From positions 1-36,408 of the forward strand of contig JAISBL010000025.1 of NCBI GenBank assembly GCA_031266215.1: a stretch of DNA of 36,408 nucleotides, in the 5' to 3' direction. Both the position numbers and the translations under genes were made by a program. Each line of letters begins with the position of its first letter. The stretch's first letter is position 1. This document shows, piece by piece, positions 9,065 to 17,742 of this stretch. Source of the stretch: Tannerellaceae bacterium (GTDB lineage Bacteria > Bacteroidota > Bacteroidia > Bacteroidales > Tannerellaceae). Below the pieces are notes generated by a model. It saw only the letters and a list, made by a program, of their open reading frames with translations, was not told the origin of the DNA and did no database searches.

Positions 9065-10252
9065 ATGACAGGTGATCAGACAAAGGCGATCCATTCGGGC
9101 GAGCATCCCGACCCGGCTACAGGGGCTTCGGCTCCTAATATAGTAATGTCTACGACGTTTGTAGCCGGGCCGGAGGCGACGTTCTCGGTCGAAGGACTGG
9201 ACGACGACACGGGCTGGTTCTACACCCGCTGGGGAAATCCTACAATACATCAACTGGAAGAAAAGCTTGCGGCCCTTGAAGAGGCCGGGGCCGCCGTGGC
9301 CTTTGCCAGCGGCATGGGGGCTATATCGGCCCTGCTGCTTCACCTGCTGCGGGCCGGAGACCATGCGGTGATAAGCGACGTGGCTTACGCCGCCCTGTCG
9401 GAGATGACCAACGAGATGATACCGGGCCTTAACATCGGGATCACCAAGGTGAACGCTTCGGACGTTGAGGCTGTGAAGGCGGCCCTGAGGCCGAACACAG
9501 CGCTGGTGTATATCGAGACGCCCTGCAATCCTTTATTGCGCCTGACCGATATAGCGTCCGTCGCTGAGGCGGCCCACAGCGTGGGGGCGAAACTGGCGGT
9601 GGATTCTACGTTTGCAACGCCGGTGGCGACCAGGCCCCTGTTGCTGGGCGCAGACTTTGTAATCCATTCCCTCACCAAGTACGCGAGCGGGCATGGAGAC
9701 GCGCTCGGCGGGGTAGTCTTAGGTAATAAGGCGGATCTTGCGGGTCTGCGCAAAAAGACGGCCATACGTCTGGGCGGAGTGATCAGCCCCTTTAACGCCT
9801 GGCTGATCATGAGGGGGCTGGCTACACTGCCCATCCGCATGCGGGTGCATGAGGATAATGCACTTAAGGTTGCCGCTTATCTGGAACGTCACCCAAAAGT
9901 GAAGCGTGTTATTTACCCCGGCCTTCCGTCGCACCCGCAGTATGAACTGGCCAGGCGTCAGATGAAAAACTTCTCAGGCATGATAGCTTTTCAGGTGGAA
10001 GACGGGAAAGAGGCGGCCCGGCGGCTGGCCGGCAGACTTCAGATCATCCACTACGCCGTATCGCTGGGGCATCATCGCTCGCTGATATTTTATCTCGACA
10101 GCGCAGAGCTGCTTAGTACTTCCTTCCGTTTTTCCACGCCGGAGCAACTGGCCTCGTGGAACGTATATGCCGGCGAAGGTATTTTCCGCCTGTCTGTTGG
10201 TCTGGAAGATGCCGAAGACCTGATAGCCGACCTTGAGAGGGCGCTGGGCTAA
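9065..10252 (+). CDS. PLP-dependent trans-sulfuration enzyme (cystathionine gamma-synthase / methionine gamma-lyase type)
   Basis: A 395-residue Cys/Met-metabolism PLP enzyme: FYTRWGNPT near the N-terminus, FASGMGAISA for the cofactor phosphate, DSTFATP for the pyridine-binding Asp, and SLTKYASGHGDALGG with Schiff-base Lys K205. It could be a cystathionine synthase or lyase or a methionine gamma-lyase. The loop that reads YGC or YGG in many members is YAAL here, so the Cys typical of classical methionine gamma-lyases is absent. It follows metY by 7 bases and is probably cotranscribed, so a role in homocysteine/cysteine/methionine exchange is inferred. The precise reaction is not determined. 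Confidence 0.85.
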   Translation: MTGDQTKAIHSGEHPDPATGASAPNIVMSTTFVAGPEATFSVEGLDDDTGWFYTRWGNPTIHQLEEKLAALEEAGAAVAFASGMGAISALLLHLLRAGDHAVISDVAYAALSEMTNEMIPGLNIGITKVNASDVEAVKAALRPNTALVYIETPCNPLLRLTDIASVAEAAHSVGAKLAVDSTFATPVATRPLLLGADFVIHSLTKYASGHGDALGGVVLGNKADLAGLRKKTAIRLGGVISPFNAWLIMRGLATLPIRMRVHEDNALKVAAYLERHPKVKRVIYPGLPSHPQYELARRQMKNFSGMIAFQVEDGKEAARRLAGRLQIIHYAVSLGHHRSLIFYLDSAELLSTSFRFSTPEQLASWNVYAGEGIFRLSVGLEDAEDLIADLERALG

Positions 10253-10382
10253 CTCCTCCTCCGCCCCTTCTCTCTCTCCTCGTCATGCCAATTGCCTTTC
10301 CCGCGGGGCGCTTGCCCGGTATGGGGAATAATTGTAATTTTACGGCTAATCCCGGGGGCGTTTTATTATCAGTTATTATATT

Positions 10383-11813
10383 ATGGAGGAAAAATATGGT
10401 TTTCTGGCCGTTGATATCGGAGCTACCAGCGGACGGGCTGTAGTGGGGACGATAGCAAACGGCGAACTGGAGATGAGGGAAGTCCATCGCTTCCCCAATC
10501 ACTTTGTCTGCCTGCACGGCCGGTACTTCTGGAATGTCTTCAGCCTGTACGAAGAGATAAAGAAGAGCCTTGCCGTCTGTAAAAAAGAAAGCATCCCCTT
10601 ACGTTCGATAGGAATAGACACATGGGGCATTGATTTTGGATATATCGGCGGCGACGGCTCGCTGCTGGGCCTCCCAAGAGCGTACCGCGACCCGTATACA
10701 GAAGGTGCGGCCGGGGAGTTGTTCGGGATCATTCCGCGTGAGGAGGTTTACCGCTCGACCGGCATAGAGATAATGGATTGCAACAGCCTTTTCCAGTTGT
10801 ACCGGGCCGGGAAGCAGAAGTTTGCACCCTTTATGGCGGCCCGTCGCATTCTGTTTATGCCCGACCTGCTGGCTTATATGCTCACCGGCAACATGGTTTG
10901 CGAGTATACGATAGCATCTACCTCGCAGATGCTCAATCCGGCTACGAAGTCCTTCGATGCGGACTTGCTCCTCCGCGCCGGAATAGACCCTTCGCTTCTG
11001 ACAGACCCTGTTATGCCCGGAACGGAAGTCGGCCGCCTGACGCACGCCCTGGCCGGCGAACTCGGTATGGAGCCTGTACCGGTAATTGCCGTCGCAGGGC
11101 ATGACACGGCTTCGGCAGTCGCCGCAACGCCGGCTGCGGATGCCAGCTTCGCCTATATAAGCAGCGGCACGTGGAGCCTGATGGGGGTCGAAACGAAGCG
11201 CCCCGTAATTACCGAAGCCTCCATGCGCCATAATTTCACCAACGAAGGCGGCGTGGAAGGTTCTATACGATTCCAGAAAAACATAACGGGCATGTGGATA
11301 CTTGAAGAATGCCGGCGCGAATGGGCGCGTGAAGGACGTTCGTACACTTATCCTCAGATAGTGGAAATGGCTGAAGCCTGCGGAGGTTCCCCCTCTTTTT
11401 TGATCAACTCCGACGACCCGGCGTTTGCACACCCTCTCTCTATGTGCGAGGCCATAAACGGGTACTGCCGGACGAAGTCTCAGCCCCTGCCCCGGACAGA
11501 CGCCGATGTGGCCGGACTTATCTTCCGCAGCCTGGCCAACCGTTACCGTGAGGTTCTCGCCATGCTCAGGGAGATGGCTCCCTTCGCGGTGGAAAGACTG
11601 CACGTAATAGGCGGAGGTTCGCGCAACAGTTTGCTTAATCAACTGACAGCCGACGCAACGGGCCTGCCGGTAATAGCCGGCCCCGCCGAGGCGACGTCCA
11701 TAGGTAATATCATGGTGCAGGCCAGGTGCGCCGGACTGGTGGAAGATCGCTGGGGCATAAGGCGGATGGTGGCCTCTGCTTTCAAACCTGAAATATTCAA
11801 TCCACGCAGATAA
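10383..11813 (+). CDS. rhaB: rhamnulokinase
   Basis: This 476-residue FGGY-type sugar kinase phosphorylates L-rhamnulose to L-rhamnulose 1-phosphate. The N-terminal phosphate-binding motif is AVDIGATSGRAVVG (about 8-21); GIDTWGIDFGYI marks the sugar site; AVAGHDTASAVA and ISSGTWSLMG are the second-domain signatures; HVIGGGSRNSLLNQLTAD is the C-terminal adenosine motif. rhaD follows 14 bases after its stop, an operon with the next catabolic step. The gap of 130 bp from the PLP gene lacks a strong terminator. Rhamnose isomerase and permease genes are not in this window. Confidence 0.95.
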   Translation: MEEKYGFLAVDIGATSGRAVVGTIANGELEMREVHRFPNHFVCLHGRYFWNVFSLYEEIKKSLAVCKKESIPLRSIGIDTWGIDFGYIGGDGSLLGLPRAYRDPYTEGAAGELFGIIPREEVYRSTGIEIMDCNSLFQLYRAGKQKFAPFMAARRILFMPDLLAYMLTGNMVCEYTIASTSQMLNPATKSFDADLLLRAGIDPSLLTDPVMPGTEVGRLTHALAGELGMEPVPVIAVAGHDTASAVAATPAADASFAYISSGTWSLMGVETKRPVITEASMRHNFTNEGGVEGSIRFQKNITGMWILEECRREWAREGRSYTYPQIVEMAEACGGSPSFLINSDDPAFAHPLSMCEAINGYCRTKSQPLPRTDADVAGLIFRSLANRYREVLAMLREMAPFAVERLHVIGGGSRNSLLNQLTADATGLPVIAGPAEATSIGNIMVQARCAGLVEDRWGIRRMVASAFKPEIFNPRR

Positions 11814-11827
11814 TTTAATGACGTATT

Positions 11828-12625
11828 ATGATACATGATAATGAACTACTGATGTATGAGATAGACCGTATAGCCGGGGTGGCCGGTTATCTCTGGGAAA
11901 AAGGCTGGGCCGAGCGCAACGGCGGTAATATATCCGTGAATCTGACCGGCGTCGTCACCCCGCATGACCTGGCGATGAAGCCCGTACGGGCGGGCGTAGC
12001 CCTGCAGGAAACCGCCGCAGGGTTACAGGGCTGTGTTTTTTATGTTACAGGCACCGGGAAGCGGATGCGTGATGTGGCGAAAGATCCTTTTTCCAATGGG
12101 GCGCTGATCCGTATATCAGCCAATGGTGCGTCTTATGATATTGTTGCCGAAAAGCCGGTCGCACCTACATCGGAGCTTTCTTCGCACCTTCTGATGCACA
12201 GCTACCTGCTGGCTTCGGGCCGGCTGTCGGCGAAGGTGGTGCTTCACACCCATCCGGCCGACCTTATCGGACTGACGCATTGCAAACCATATATGGATTC
12301 CGAAAGGCTCACCCGCCTCCTGTGGAGCATGATACCTGAGTGCCGCATTGTCGTGCCCAAAGGTGTCGGCGTCGTCCCCTATGAGATACCCGGCTCCATT
12401 GAGCTTGCCCACGCTACCATCGGGCAACTTAGCCGTCATGACGTGGTCTTCTGGGAAAAACACGGCGTCCTGGCTGTAGGGGAAGACGTGGTTGAATGTT
12501 TCGACACTATCGATACCCTTAGCAAGGCGGCGCAGATATTCTTCAGCGCACGCGCTGCCGGCTGTGAGCCTGAGGGTATGACCGGCAGGCAGCTCGACGA
12601 CCTGGCCGAAGCCTTCGGTCTATAG
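11828..12625 (+). CDS. rhaD: rhamnulose-1-phosphate aldolase
   Basis: A 265-residue class II aldolase that cleaves L-rhamnulose 1-phosphate into dihydroxyacetone phosphate and L-lactaldehyde. Zinc ligands are visible as H140 and H142 in LHTHPADLIG and H212 in EKHGVLAVG, in the same order and nearly the same numbering as E. coli RhaD. NGGNISVNLTG near residue 31 is the substrate phosphate region. It is the second gene of the rhaB-rhaD pair. Its stop codon overlaps the end of the convergent gene on the other strand, with both stops within 6 bases. Confidence 0.95.
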   Translation: MIHDNELLMYEIDRIAGVAGYLWEKGWAERNGGNISVNLTGVVTPHDLAMKPVRAGVALQETAAGLQGCVFYVTGTGKRMRDVAKDPFSNGALIRISANGASYDIVAEKPVAPTSELSSHLLMHSYLLASGRLSAKVVLHTHPADLIGLTHCKPYMDSERLTRLLWSMIPECRIVVPKGVGVVPYEIPGSIELAHATIGQLSRHDVVFWEKHGVLAVGEDVVECFDTIDTLSKAAQIFFSARAAGCEPEGMTGRQLDDLAEAFGL

Positions 12626-13765
12626 ATTATCGGCGTGTACCTGCTCTATGCGCAGGAAAGCCTTGGTTATACGTGCATTATCGTCAGTCGCCAGCAGAGA
12701 TGGAGAGGGCGCTCCCATCATGAATGTTAAGATATAAGTACTTTTGTCTGTCACATCAGTAGTCGTCCATACATATTTGCGTTGCTCGGGAGCTCTGAAA
12801 TACACATCCCGGTCTCCCCATGCAGCGTCGATATCAGTTTGAGGGTTATCATCATTTTCACCAGGCCCGTTTCCGTACCAGATATTGCTCGAAGGCAAAA
12901 TAAATTTATTACTCCCGGTTCCTTTAGAACCTCCCACCCAGGATACGTGTCCGTTCCACATAAGCGTATCATGGTCTATATTGCCTCGTATCTGAATATC
13001 AGCCAGACTTAGCTCCTGGCCTTTGCCGATAAAAACCCTGACGGAGAATTTTTTGTCAGGAGATGTGACTACCCTGTGAAAGCCCTCCCTGCCGTTATCA
13101 GACGTATATTCCAAAGGTCCTACTGAAGCAATGGAATATATGGTGGCGCTTTCTTCTACTCCTACCGTTACAGAGCATGAAAGCCCCATGAACTGTATAG
13201 GGAAGGTGGCGCCAACAGGCGAATCTTTAGACGGAACGCCAACCAGGTCGTAGACAAGATGCCCCGATCCGTACTCCAGCCGTCCGGCCTTTAAACTTAT
13301 ATTCAGGCCTGTATTCCCGGTGGATGGGATGGGGCTGCCGGCGGAGTATCTCCCTCCGTTCCCTCCGATATAGGGTACGATCAGTTGCCCCATGTATGGC
13401 TTTCCTGCTTTGAACGACTGTGGTTCAATGGTAGCCCTGAGACAATCAAGTCTTGATACTGAAGGAGCGACGGCGGTTGCCGACTCCAGAATTTTCCACT
13501 CGGTCCCATTCCAGAAATAAAAGCCGGCCGCCAGTTTCCCGCCTGTATTATATATCAGTAAGCCGGCCGGCTGACCCTGTTTGCCATCCAGGTCTACTTT
13601 TGACGATTGAAGCGAGACCCGCGGTATCAACAATCCTTTATTTGTGGAAACGATGTCAAGCATAGCTGCCGAATCAGGCTGCCTGGTTCCAATTCCCACC
13701 TGTGCAGAGGCATTTACGGTAATTATGCCAATGGCCAGTAACAATAACTTTTTCTTTATGTTCAT
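12620..13765 (-). CDS. secreted surface protein with VGIGT...KGLLIPR N-terminal motif, paralog A
   Basis: A 381-residue protein with a cleavable signal peptide (KKKLLLLAIGIITVNASA, cut before QVGIG). The mature N-terminus QVGIGTRQPDSAAMLDI followed by STNKGLLIPRVSL is a recurrent head motif of secreted Bacteroidota proteins. After GFYFWNGTEW (a short trimerising or adhesive-type segment) come two unassigned beta-rich domains ending YVWTTTDVTDKSTYILTF and FLRIEQVHADNL. It is about the same length and plan as the gene upstream, so the two form a tandem paralogous pair, 46 bp apart and both leftward. Probably exposed on or released from the cell surface; function unknown. Its 3' end overlaps that of rhaD. 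Confidence 0.75.
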   Translation of the reverse strand: MNIKKKLLLLAIGIITVNASAQVGIGTRQPDSAAMLDIVSTNKGLLIPRVSLQSSKVDLDGKQGQPAGLLIYNTGGKLAAGFYFWNGTEWKILESATAVAPSVSRLDCLRATIEPQSFKAGKPYMGQLIVPYIGGNGGRYSAGSPIPSTGNTGLNISLKAGRLEYGSGHLVYDLVGVPSKDSPVGATFPIQFMGLSCSVTVGVEESATIYSIASVGPLEYTSDNGREGFHRVVTSPDKKFSVRVFIGKGQELSLADIQIRGNIDHDTLMWNGHVSWVGGSKGTGSNKFILPSSNIWYGNGPGENDDNPQTDIDAAWGDRDVYFRAPEQRKYVWTTTDVTDKSTYILTFMMGAPSPSLLATDDNARITKAFLRIEQVHADNL

Positions 13766-13811
13766 AGTATTCGTTTGTTATTAGTGTTTTGTGAAAGGTT
13801 TATATATTCAA

Positions 13812-14951
13812 TCAATCAGCCCGTATCTGCTCAAGTCTCATAAAGACTCTGCTCAGGTCTATGTTTTTGTCGCTGGCCGACGTAGAGCCGATATTAGAGC
13901 TTGTCATAAATGTCAGATGATATATGGTCTTATCGTTCACGTCTGTCGTAGTCCATATATAGCTGCGTTGTTCCGGACTACGAATACCTTCAACCCCCCA
14001 GTAGGTGCGTCCTCCGCTCGTAACAGGTTTGGATGTATCTCTATTAACATTACCATACCACATTTTGGAATTTTGTAATGTAAGGCTGTTACCGGCCTGG
14101 CTGGTGTCGCCGCCCCTGTTGGATACGTTTACATTCCACATTATTTTGACATTGTCTGTAGTATTACTCCTGATTTGAATATTTGCCAGGTTAAATGAAT
14201 CATTCCCTTTAATGAAAATCCTGACCGAGAATTTCCCGTCAAAGCTCGACACTACCCTGTGGAAACCTTTTACACCGTTATCCGAAGCAGCTATAAAAGG
14301 GCCTAAAGATATTGTAGTCATTACTGTGGCCTCTTCAGAATCTCCTACGGTTACCTGGCTCTTTATACTGTCAAACTCTATGGAAAACGTCGCGCCGACG
14401 GGCGATTTTGCTGCCGGGGTTCCCGTCAGGTCATACACCAGATATCCGATACCGTTCTCCAGTACGCCAGCTTTCAGACAAGCCTTCAGACCGGTATTCC
14501 CTACGGAATTAATACACGTCCCGGCCGGATATTTACCGCCATTTCCCCCGGTATATGGAACCTTGAGTATACCTGAATAATATACGCCGGCTGTGAACAT
14601 CTTGGGTTCGATGGCAGCATGCTCTACTTCTAATTTTGATATTTTCGGGACAACAGATGCAGACGTTTTCAGGTTTTGCCACTCTGTTCCGCTCCAGAAA
14701 TAAAAACCTTCATCCATAGCGCCACCCGCCTCGTTGTATATCAGTAATCCGGCCGGCTGGCTGTTTGCGCCGTTTAATCCGACTGTTGCAGATTTAAGTG
14801 TAACCCGCGGGATCAGTATTCCCTTGTTTGTGGAGTTTACATCCAGTATGGCTGCGGAATCCGGCGTCTCTACTCCTATACCTACCTGGGCGAAAGCCTT
14901 AAAGACTGTCAACAGAGATATCGCCCATAATAAACTTTTCTTTTTATACAT
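13812..14951 (-). CDS. secreted surface protein with VGIG...KGILIPR N-terminal motif, paralog B
   Basis: A 379-residue paralog of the gene that follows it. It has a signal peptide ending before QVGIG, then PDSAAILDVNSTNKGILIPR, GFYFWSGTEW, a YSGILKVPYTGGNGGKYPAG segment, FHRVVSSFDGKFSVRIFI, and the shared end YIWTTTDVNDKTIYHLTF then FMRLEQIRAD. The first 100 residues and the FHRVV/VRVF region are most alike; the loop before WYGN differs in length and composition, as expected for surface-exposed variation. It is probably the first gene of a two-gene unit. The 160-bp AT-rich gap to menA on its upstream side probably contains its promoter. Confidence 0.75.
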   Translation of the reverse strand: MYKKKSLLWAISLLTVFKAFAQVGIGVETPDSAAILDVNSTNKGILIPRVTLKSATVGLNGANSQPAGLLIYNEAGGAMDEGFYFWSGTEWQNLKTSASVVPKISKLEVEHAAIEPKMFTAGVYYSGILKVPYTGGNGGKYPAGTCINSVGNTGLKACLKAGVLENGIGYLVYDLTGTPAAKSPVGATFSIEFDSIKSQVTVGDSEEATVMTTISLGPFIAASDNGVKGFHRVVSSFDGKFSVRIFIKGNDSFNLANIQIRSNTTDNVKIMWNVNVSNRGGDTSQAGNSLTLQNSKMWYGNVNRDTSKPVTSGGRTYWGVEGIRSPEQRSYIWTTTDVNDKTIYHLTFMTSSNIGSTSASDKNIDLSRVFMRLEQIRAD

Positions 14952-15112
14952 TTTCTTGCTTTGATATTATAATTGAAAATACAATAAAACGGTCTGAAAA
15001 AATGATTTATTTGCTAAAGTCAAGTGCAAATATATTATATATTCGCAACATTACACTATAATATTGCTATTTTATGAAAAAATTAAGTCTGTTATGTGCA
15101 TTTTATCACCTT

Positions 15113-15991
15113 TTATTGCAAGAAGAGAGTCAAAATCAGCAGTAAAGTATAAAAGAGTACATTTCGCGCCGTATGTCCGAGGGTTTGGTTGAGGGCGCGT
15201 CCCTCGAAATGCGTCAGTTCGCGCCAGGTACTGAGGAAGAGTAAAAAGAAGGCTGCATACGGCAAAACAACCCATAGACAGGTTTTAAGAAGTAGCGGAA
15301 GAGTAAAAACAACAGCCAGGATACCGTCGGCCAGATAAAGCAGGCGGCCGAACCGCCGGCCGAACATGACGACGGAGGTGCGTTTACCCACCGCCGCATC
15401 CTGCTCATAGTCGCGGTAATTATTTACAATAAGGATATTTACAGACAATAAGCCCACCGGCAGCGACATCCATAAGGACAGGCTGCCGAACGACAACGCC
15501 TGCACATAATAAGTGAAGCATACCGGGACGATGCCGTAAAACAGCAACACGCATACGTCTCCAAGTCCGTTATAAGCCAGCGGGAAAGGACCGGCTGAAT
15601 AGGCCAGTACGCAGATGGCTATCGCCACGCCCAAAGGCAACAACCACCATGTGGAGTAAAAAAGCAATACAAGCCCGCAGACGCAGGCAGCCGCCAGTGT
15701 CGCAAACGTAGCCGCCAGCATCGCCCGTGGGGATATACGTCCCGAAGCCACGGCACGTTCGGGGCCGAGGCGGTCGTCTGCATCCGCCCCTTTTTTAAAG
15801 TCGAAATAATCATTTGCGAAGTTACTGGCAATCTGCGCCAGCAGGGCAACCAGCACGCAGAGCGCGGCGGGCAGAGGGCGGAACACACCGTCGCGCAGGG
15901 CCAGCGCACATCCCAGAAGCGCCGGGCAGAGAGAAGCCGACAGCGTTTTGGGGCGCGCTGCTTCCAACCAGTATTTTCCTTTTTCCGTCAT
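15113..15991 (-). CDS. menA: 1,4-dihydroxy-2-naphthoate polyprenyltransferase
   Basis: A UbiA-superfamily prenyltransferase of about 292 residues from the ATG at 15991 (MTEKGKYWLEAARPKTL); an earlier in-frame ATG at 16039 would add an unlikely polar leader. It attaches the polyprenyl chain to DHNA in menaquinone synthesis, in the inner membrane. The two Asp-rich prenyl-diphosphate/Mg sites are NDYFDFKKGADADDR and NNYRDYEQDAAVGKRT; about eight or nine hydrophobic helices surround them. The start ARPKTLSASLCPALLG is typical of MenA. It is transcribed leftward and divergent from namZ, with the array 16082-16211 between them. Confidence 0.93.
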   Translation of the reverse strand: MTEKGKYWLEAARPKTLSASLCPALLGCALALRDGVFRPLPAALCVLVALLAQIASNFANDYFDFKKGADADDRLGPERAVASGRISPRAMLAATFATLAAACVCGLVLLFYSTWWLLPLGVAIAICVLAYSAGPFPLAYNGLGDVCVLLFYGIVPVCFTYYVQALSFGSLSLWMSLPVGLLSVNILIVNNYRDYEQDAAVGKRTSVVMFGRRFGRLLYLADGILAVVFTLPLLLKTCLWVVLPYAAFFLLFLSTWRELTHFEGRALNQTLGHTARNVLFYTLLLILTLFLQ

Positions 15992-16081
15992 AAAGCCGAC
16001 AAATATATTACTTTTTTGCACCTGAAAAGTCCCGGACAAAGGCGCAGACCGTTACAGGTTAGTCGTGTTATCATTTTAACA

Positions 16082-16211
16082 GCCCAAAACGTAGCTACTA
16101 ATCGCCTAAACGTAGGTACTTTCGCCTGAAAGTATCTACGAATCACCTAAACGTAGGTACTTTTTGCCTAAACGTAGCTACTAATCGCTTAAAAGTAGCT
16201 ACGTTTTGGGC
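16082..16211. repeat. 21-bp tandem repeat array 2, closed by a 17-bp inverted repeat
   Basis: Six units of 20-21 bp carry variants of AAACGTAGCTACTAATCGCC, with the core alternating between GTAGCTAC, GTAGGTAC and GTATCTAC. The array begins with GCCCAAAACGTAGCTAC (16082-16098) and ends with its exact reverse complement (16195-16211), so the whole array could form one long cruciform or hairpin. It occupies most of the gap between the divergent menA and namZ genes; nothing else is seen there except the namZ -7-like box. Confidence 0.9.
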
Positions 16212-16241
16212 CCTCGCCTACCCTGTCGGAAATTAATTCAT

Positions 16242-16249
16242 TACATTTG
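16242..16249 (+). promoter_or_regulatory. candidate -7 element for namZ
   Basis: TACATTTG matches TAnnTTTG exactly and lies 70 bases before the preferred namZ start, just outside array 2. No good -33 box is seen at the right distance. Confidence 0.35.
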
Positions 16250-16319
16250 CCCTTAGAACGTTAACGATCACAATACGAGCGTTCCGTCACGTGTTTGTTT
16301 GTACACTAATCTTTTTTGC

Positions 16320-17546
16320 ATGAAAGCATTCGTTCTTTTTATCCTTTTTATTTTCACAGTAACAATATACGCCTGCCCCCAGAAGCCACCCGTCAGGCCG
16401 GGCGCAGGGCAGATAGACGAAATAGTCGGCATTATCAGCGGCAGGCGGGTAGCGCTGGCAGTCAACCAGACCTCTGTGCTCGAAAACCAGCCTGCGGATG
16501 GAGTAAGGGTTCACCTGCTGGATACCCTTCTGTCCCGCGGAGTGCGTGTCATGAAAATCTTCGCCCCCGAACACGGGTTCCGCGGGACAGCCGAAGCAGG
16601 TGAATACGTAAAAGACAGTCGCGACGCGAAAACGGGCGTCCCCATCATCTCCATATACGGGAAAAACAAAAAACCGTCGGCCGCGCAGCTCAGTGACACA
16701 GATCTCGTCATCTTTGACATCCAGGACGTGGGCGTGCGTTTCTACACCTACATAAGCACCATGCACTACCTGATGGAGGCCTGCGCCGAAAACGACCGGG
16801 AGTGCGTCATACTGGACCGCCCCAACCCTAACGATTTCATTGACGGCCCGATGCGTAAGAAAGGATTCGAGTCGTTCGTAGGGCTTGATCCCATACCCCT
16901 GCTGCACGGCCTTACGGTTGGCGAACTCGCGCGTATGATAAACGGCGAGCGGTGGCTCGGCCAGGGCCGTCGCGCAGACACCTGCCGCCTCGTGGTAGTC
17001 CCTGTTGAGAACTGGGCGCACGGCGATCCTTACCGGTTACCCGTTCCCCCTTCGCCTAACCTTCCCAACGGGCAATCGGTCAGGCTATACGCCTCGCTGG
17101 GATGGTTCGAGGCGACCGACGTCAGCATCGGAAGAGGCACACATTTCCCTTTCCAGGTAATCGGCTATCCCGACCCGGCCTTCGGAGGGTTTACCTTCAC
17201 ACCGCAGCCCATCCGTGGAATGGACGCCAACCCGCTGCAAAAAGGCAGGGTTTGTTACGGTGTCGATCTGCGCGAATATCCTTTTGAGGGAGGATTGACG
17301 CTGCGTTTTTTCCTCGACTTCTACCGCAAAGCCGGACTGTCGGCCTCCTTCTTCACCCGTCCGGAATGGTTTGACCTCCTGGCCGGGAACAGGGACCTGC
17401 GCTCCGCCATCACCGCAGGCCAGACCGAACAAGAGATACGCCTTGGCTGGCAGGAAGACCTGGAGCGTTACAAAGCCATGCGAAAGAAGTACCTCCTCTA
17501 CCCCGATCATCGTCTCCAAACATGTAAAACTATTCCGACATCATGA
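16320..17546 (+). CDS. namZ: exo-beta-N-acetylmuramidase, NamZ/YbbC type (DUF1343)
   Basis: A 408-residue protein from the ATG at 16320, preferred over the one at 16299 because it gives a proper signal (MKAFVLFILF, then TIYAC, a plausible lipobox). It carries all DUF1343 hallmarks: ALAVNQTSVL, APEHGFRGTAEAGE, FDIQDVGVRFYTYISTM, DRPNPNDFIDGPM, EATDVSIGRGTHFPF. Members such as B. subtilis NamZ release terminal MurNAc from muropeptide glycans, and Tannerella uses homologs in MurNAc salvage. Here it is probably periplasmic and acts in peptidoglycan recycling. No MurNAc kinase or transporter genes lie beside it. The symbol is by family, not by proven orthology. Confidence 0.85.
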   Translation: MKAFVLFILFIFTVTIYACPQKPPVRPGAGQIDEIVGIISGRRVALAVNQTSVLENQPADGVRVHLLDTLLSRGVRVMKIFAPEHGFRGTAEAGEYVKDSRDAKTGVPIISIYGKNKKPSAAQLSDTDLVIFDIQDVGVRFYTYISTMHYLMEACAENDRECVILDRPNPNDFIDGPMRKKGFESFVGLDPIPLLHGLTVGELARMINGERWLGQGRRADTCRLVVVPVENWAHGDPYRLPVPPSPNLPNGQSVRLYASLGWFEATDVSIGRGTHFPFQVIGYPDPAFGGFTFTPQPIRGMDANPLQKGRVCYGVDLREYPFEGGLTLRFFLDFYRKAGLSASFFTRPEWFDLLAGNRDLRSAITAGQTEQEIRLGWQEDLERYKAMRKKYLLYPDHRLQTCKTIPTS

Positions 17547-17728
17547 ATAAACCTGCATCAGAGAAAGTTCTACATGTGACAGATACCCTGGACCGGCTGC
17601 AATTTGGGCAGAAACCTCCTGCACAATTGGGATGGAAGAATAGCTTACCAACCTTCCTGAAGAAACAAATTACCCCGGTCCTTCTGCCGGGAATAAGCCA
17701 CGCTTATTATAAATCACCCATTAAATAA
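17543..17728 (+). CDS. doubtful 61-residue ORF
   Basis: The ATG overlaps the namZ stop (ATGA), which would allow coupled translation, but the product resembles nothing I know, has no membrane segment or motif, and its 3' part is AT-rich like a promoter for the next gene. It fills most of the 196-bp gap between namZ and the oxidoreductase operon. Probably not a real gene. Confidence 0.15.
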   Translation: MNKPASEKVLHVTDTLDRLQFGQKPPAQLGWKNSLPTFLKKQITPVLLPGISHAYYKSPIK

Positions 17729-17742
17729 ACACTATTACTATT

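Noticed and set aside
10599-11642. 347-residue minus-strand ORF opposite rhaB
   Set aside because: It is antisense to a clear rhamnulokinase gene and shows no family resemblance.
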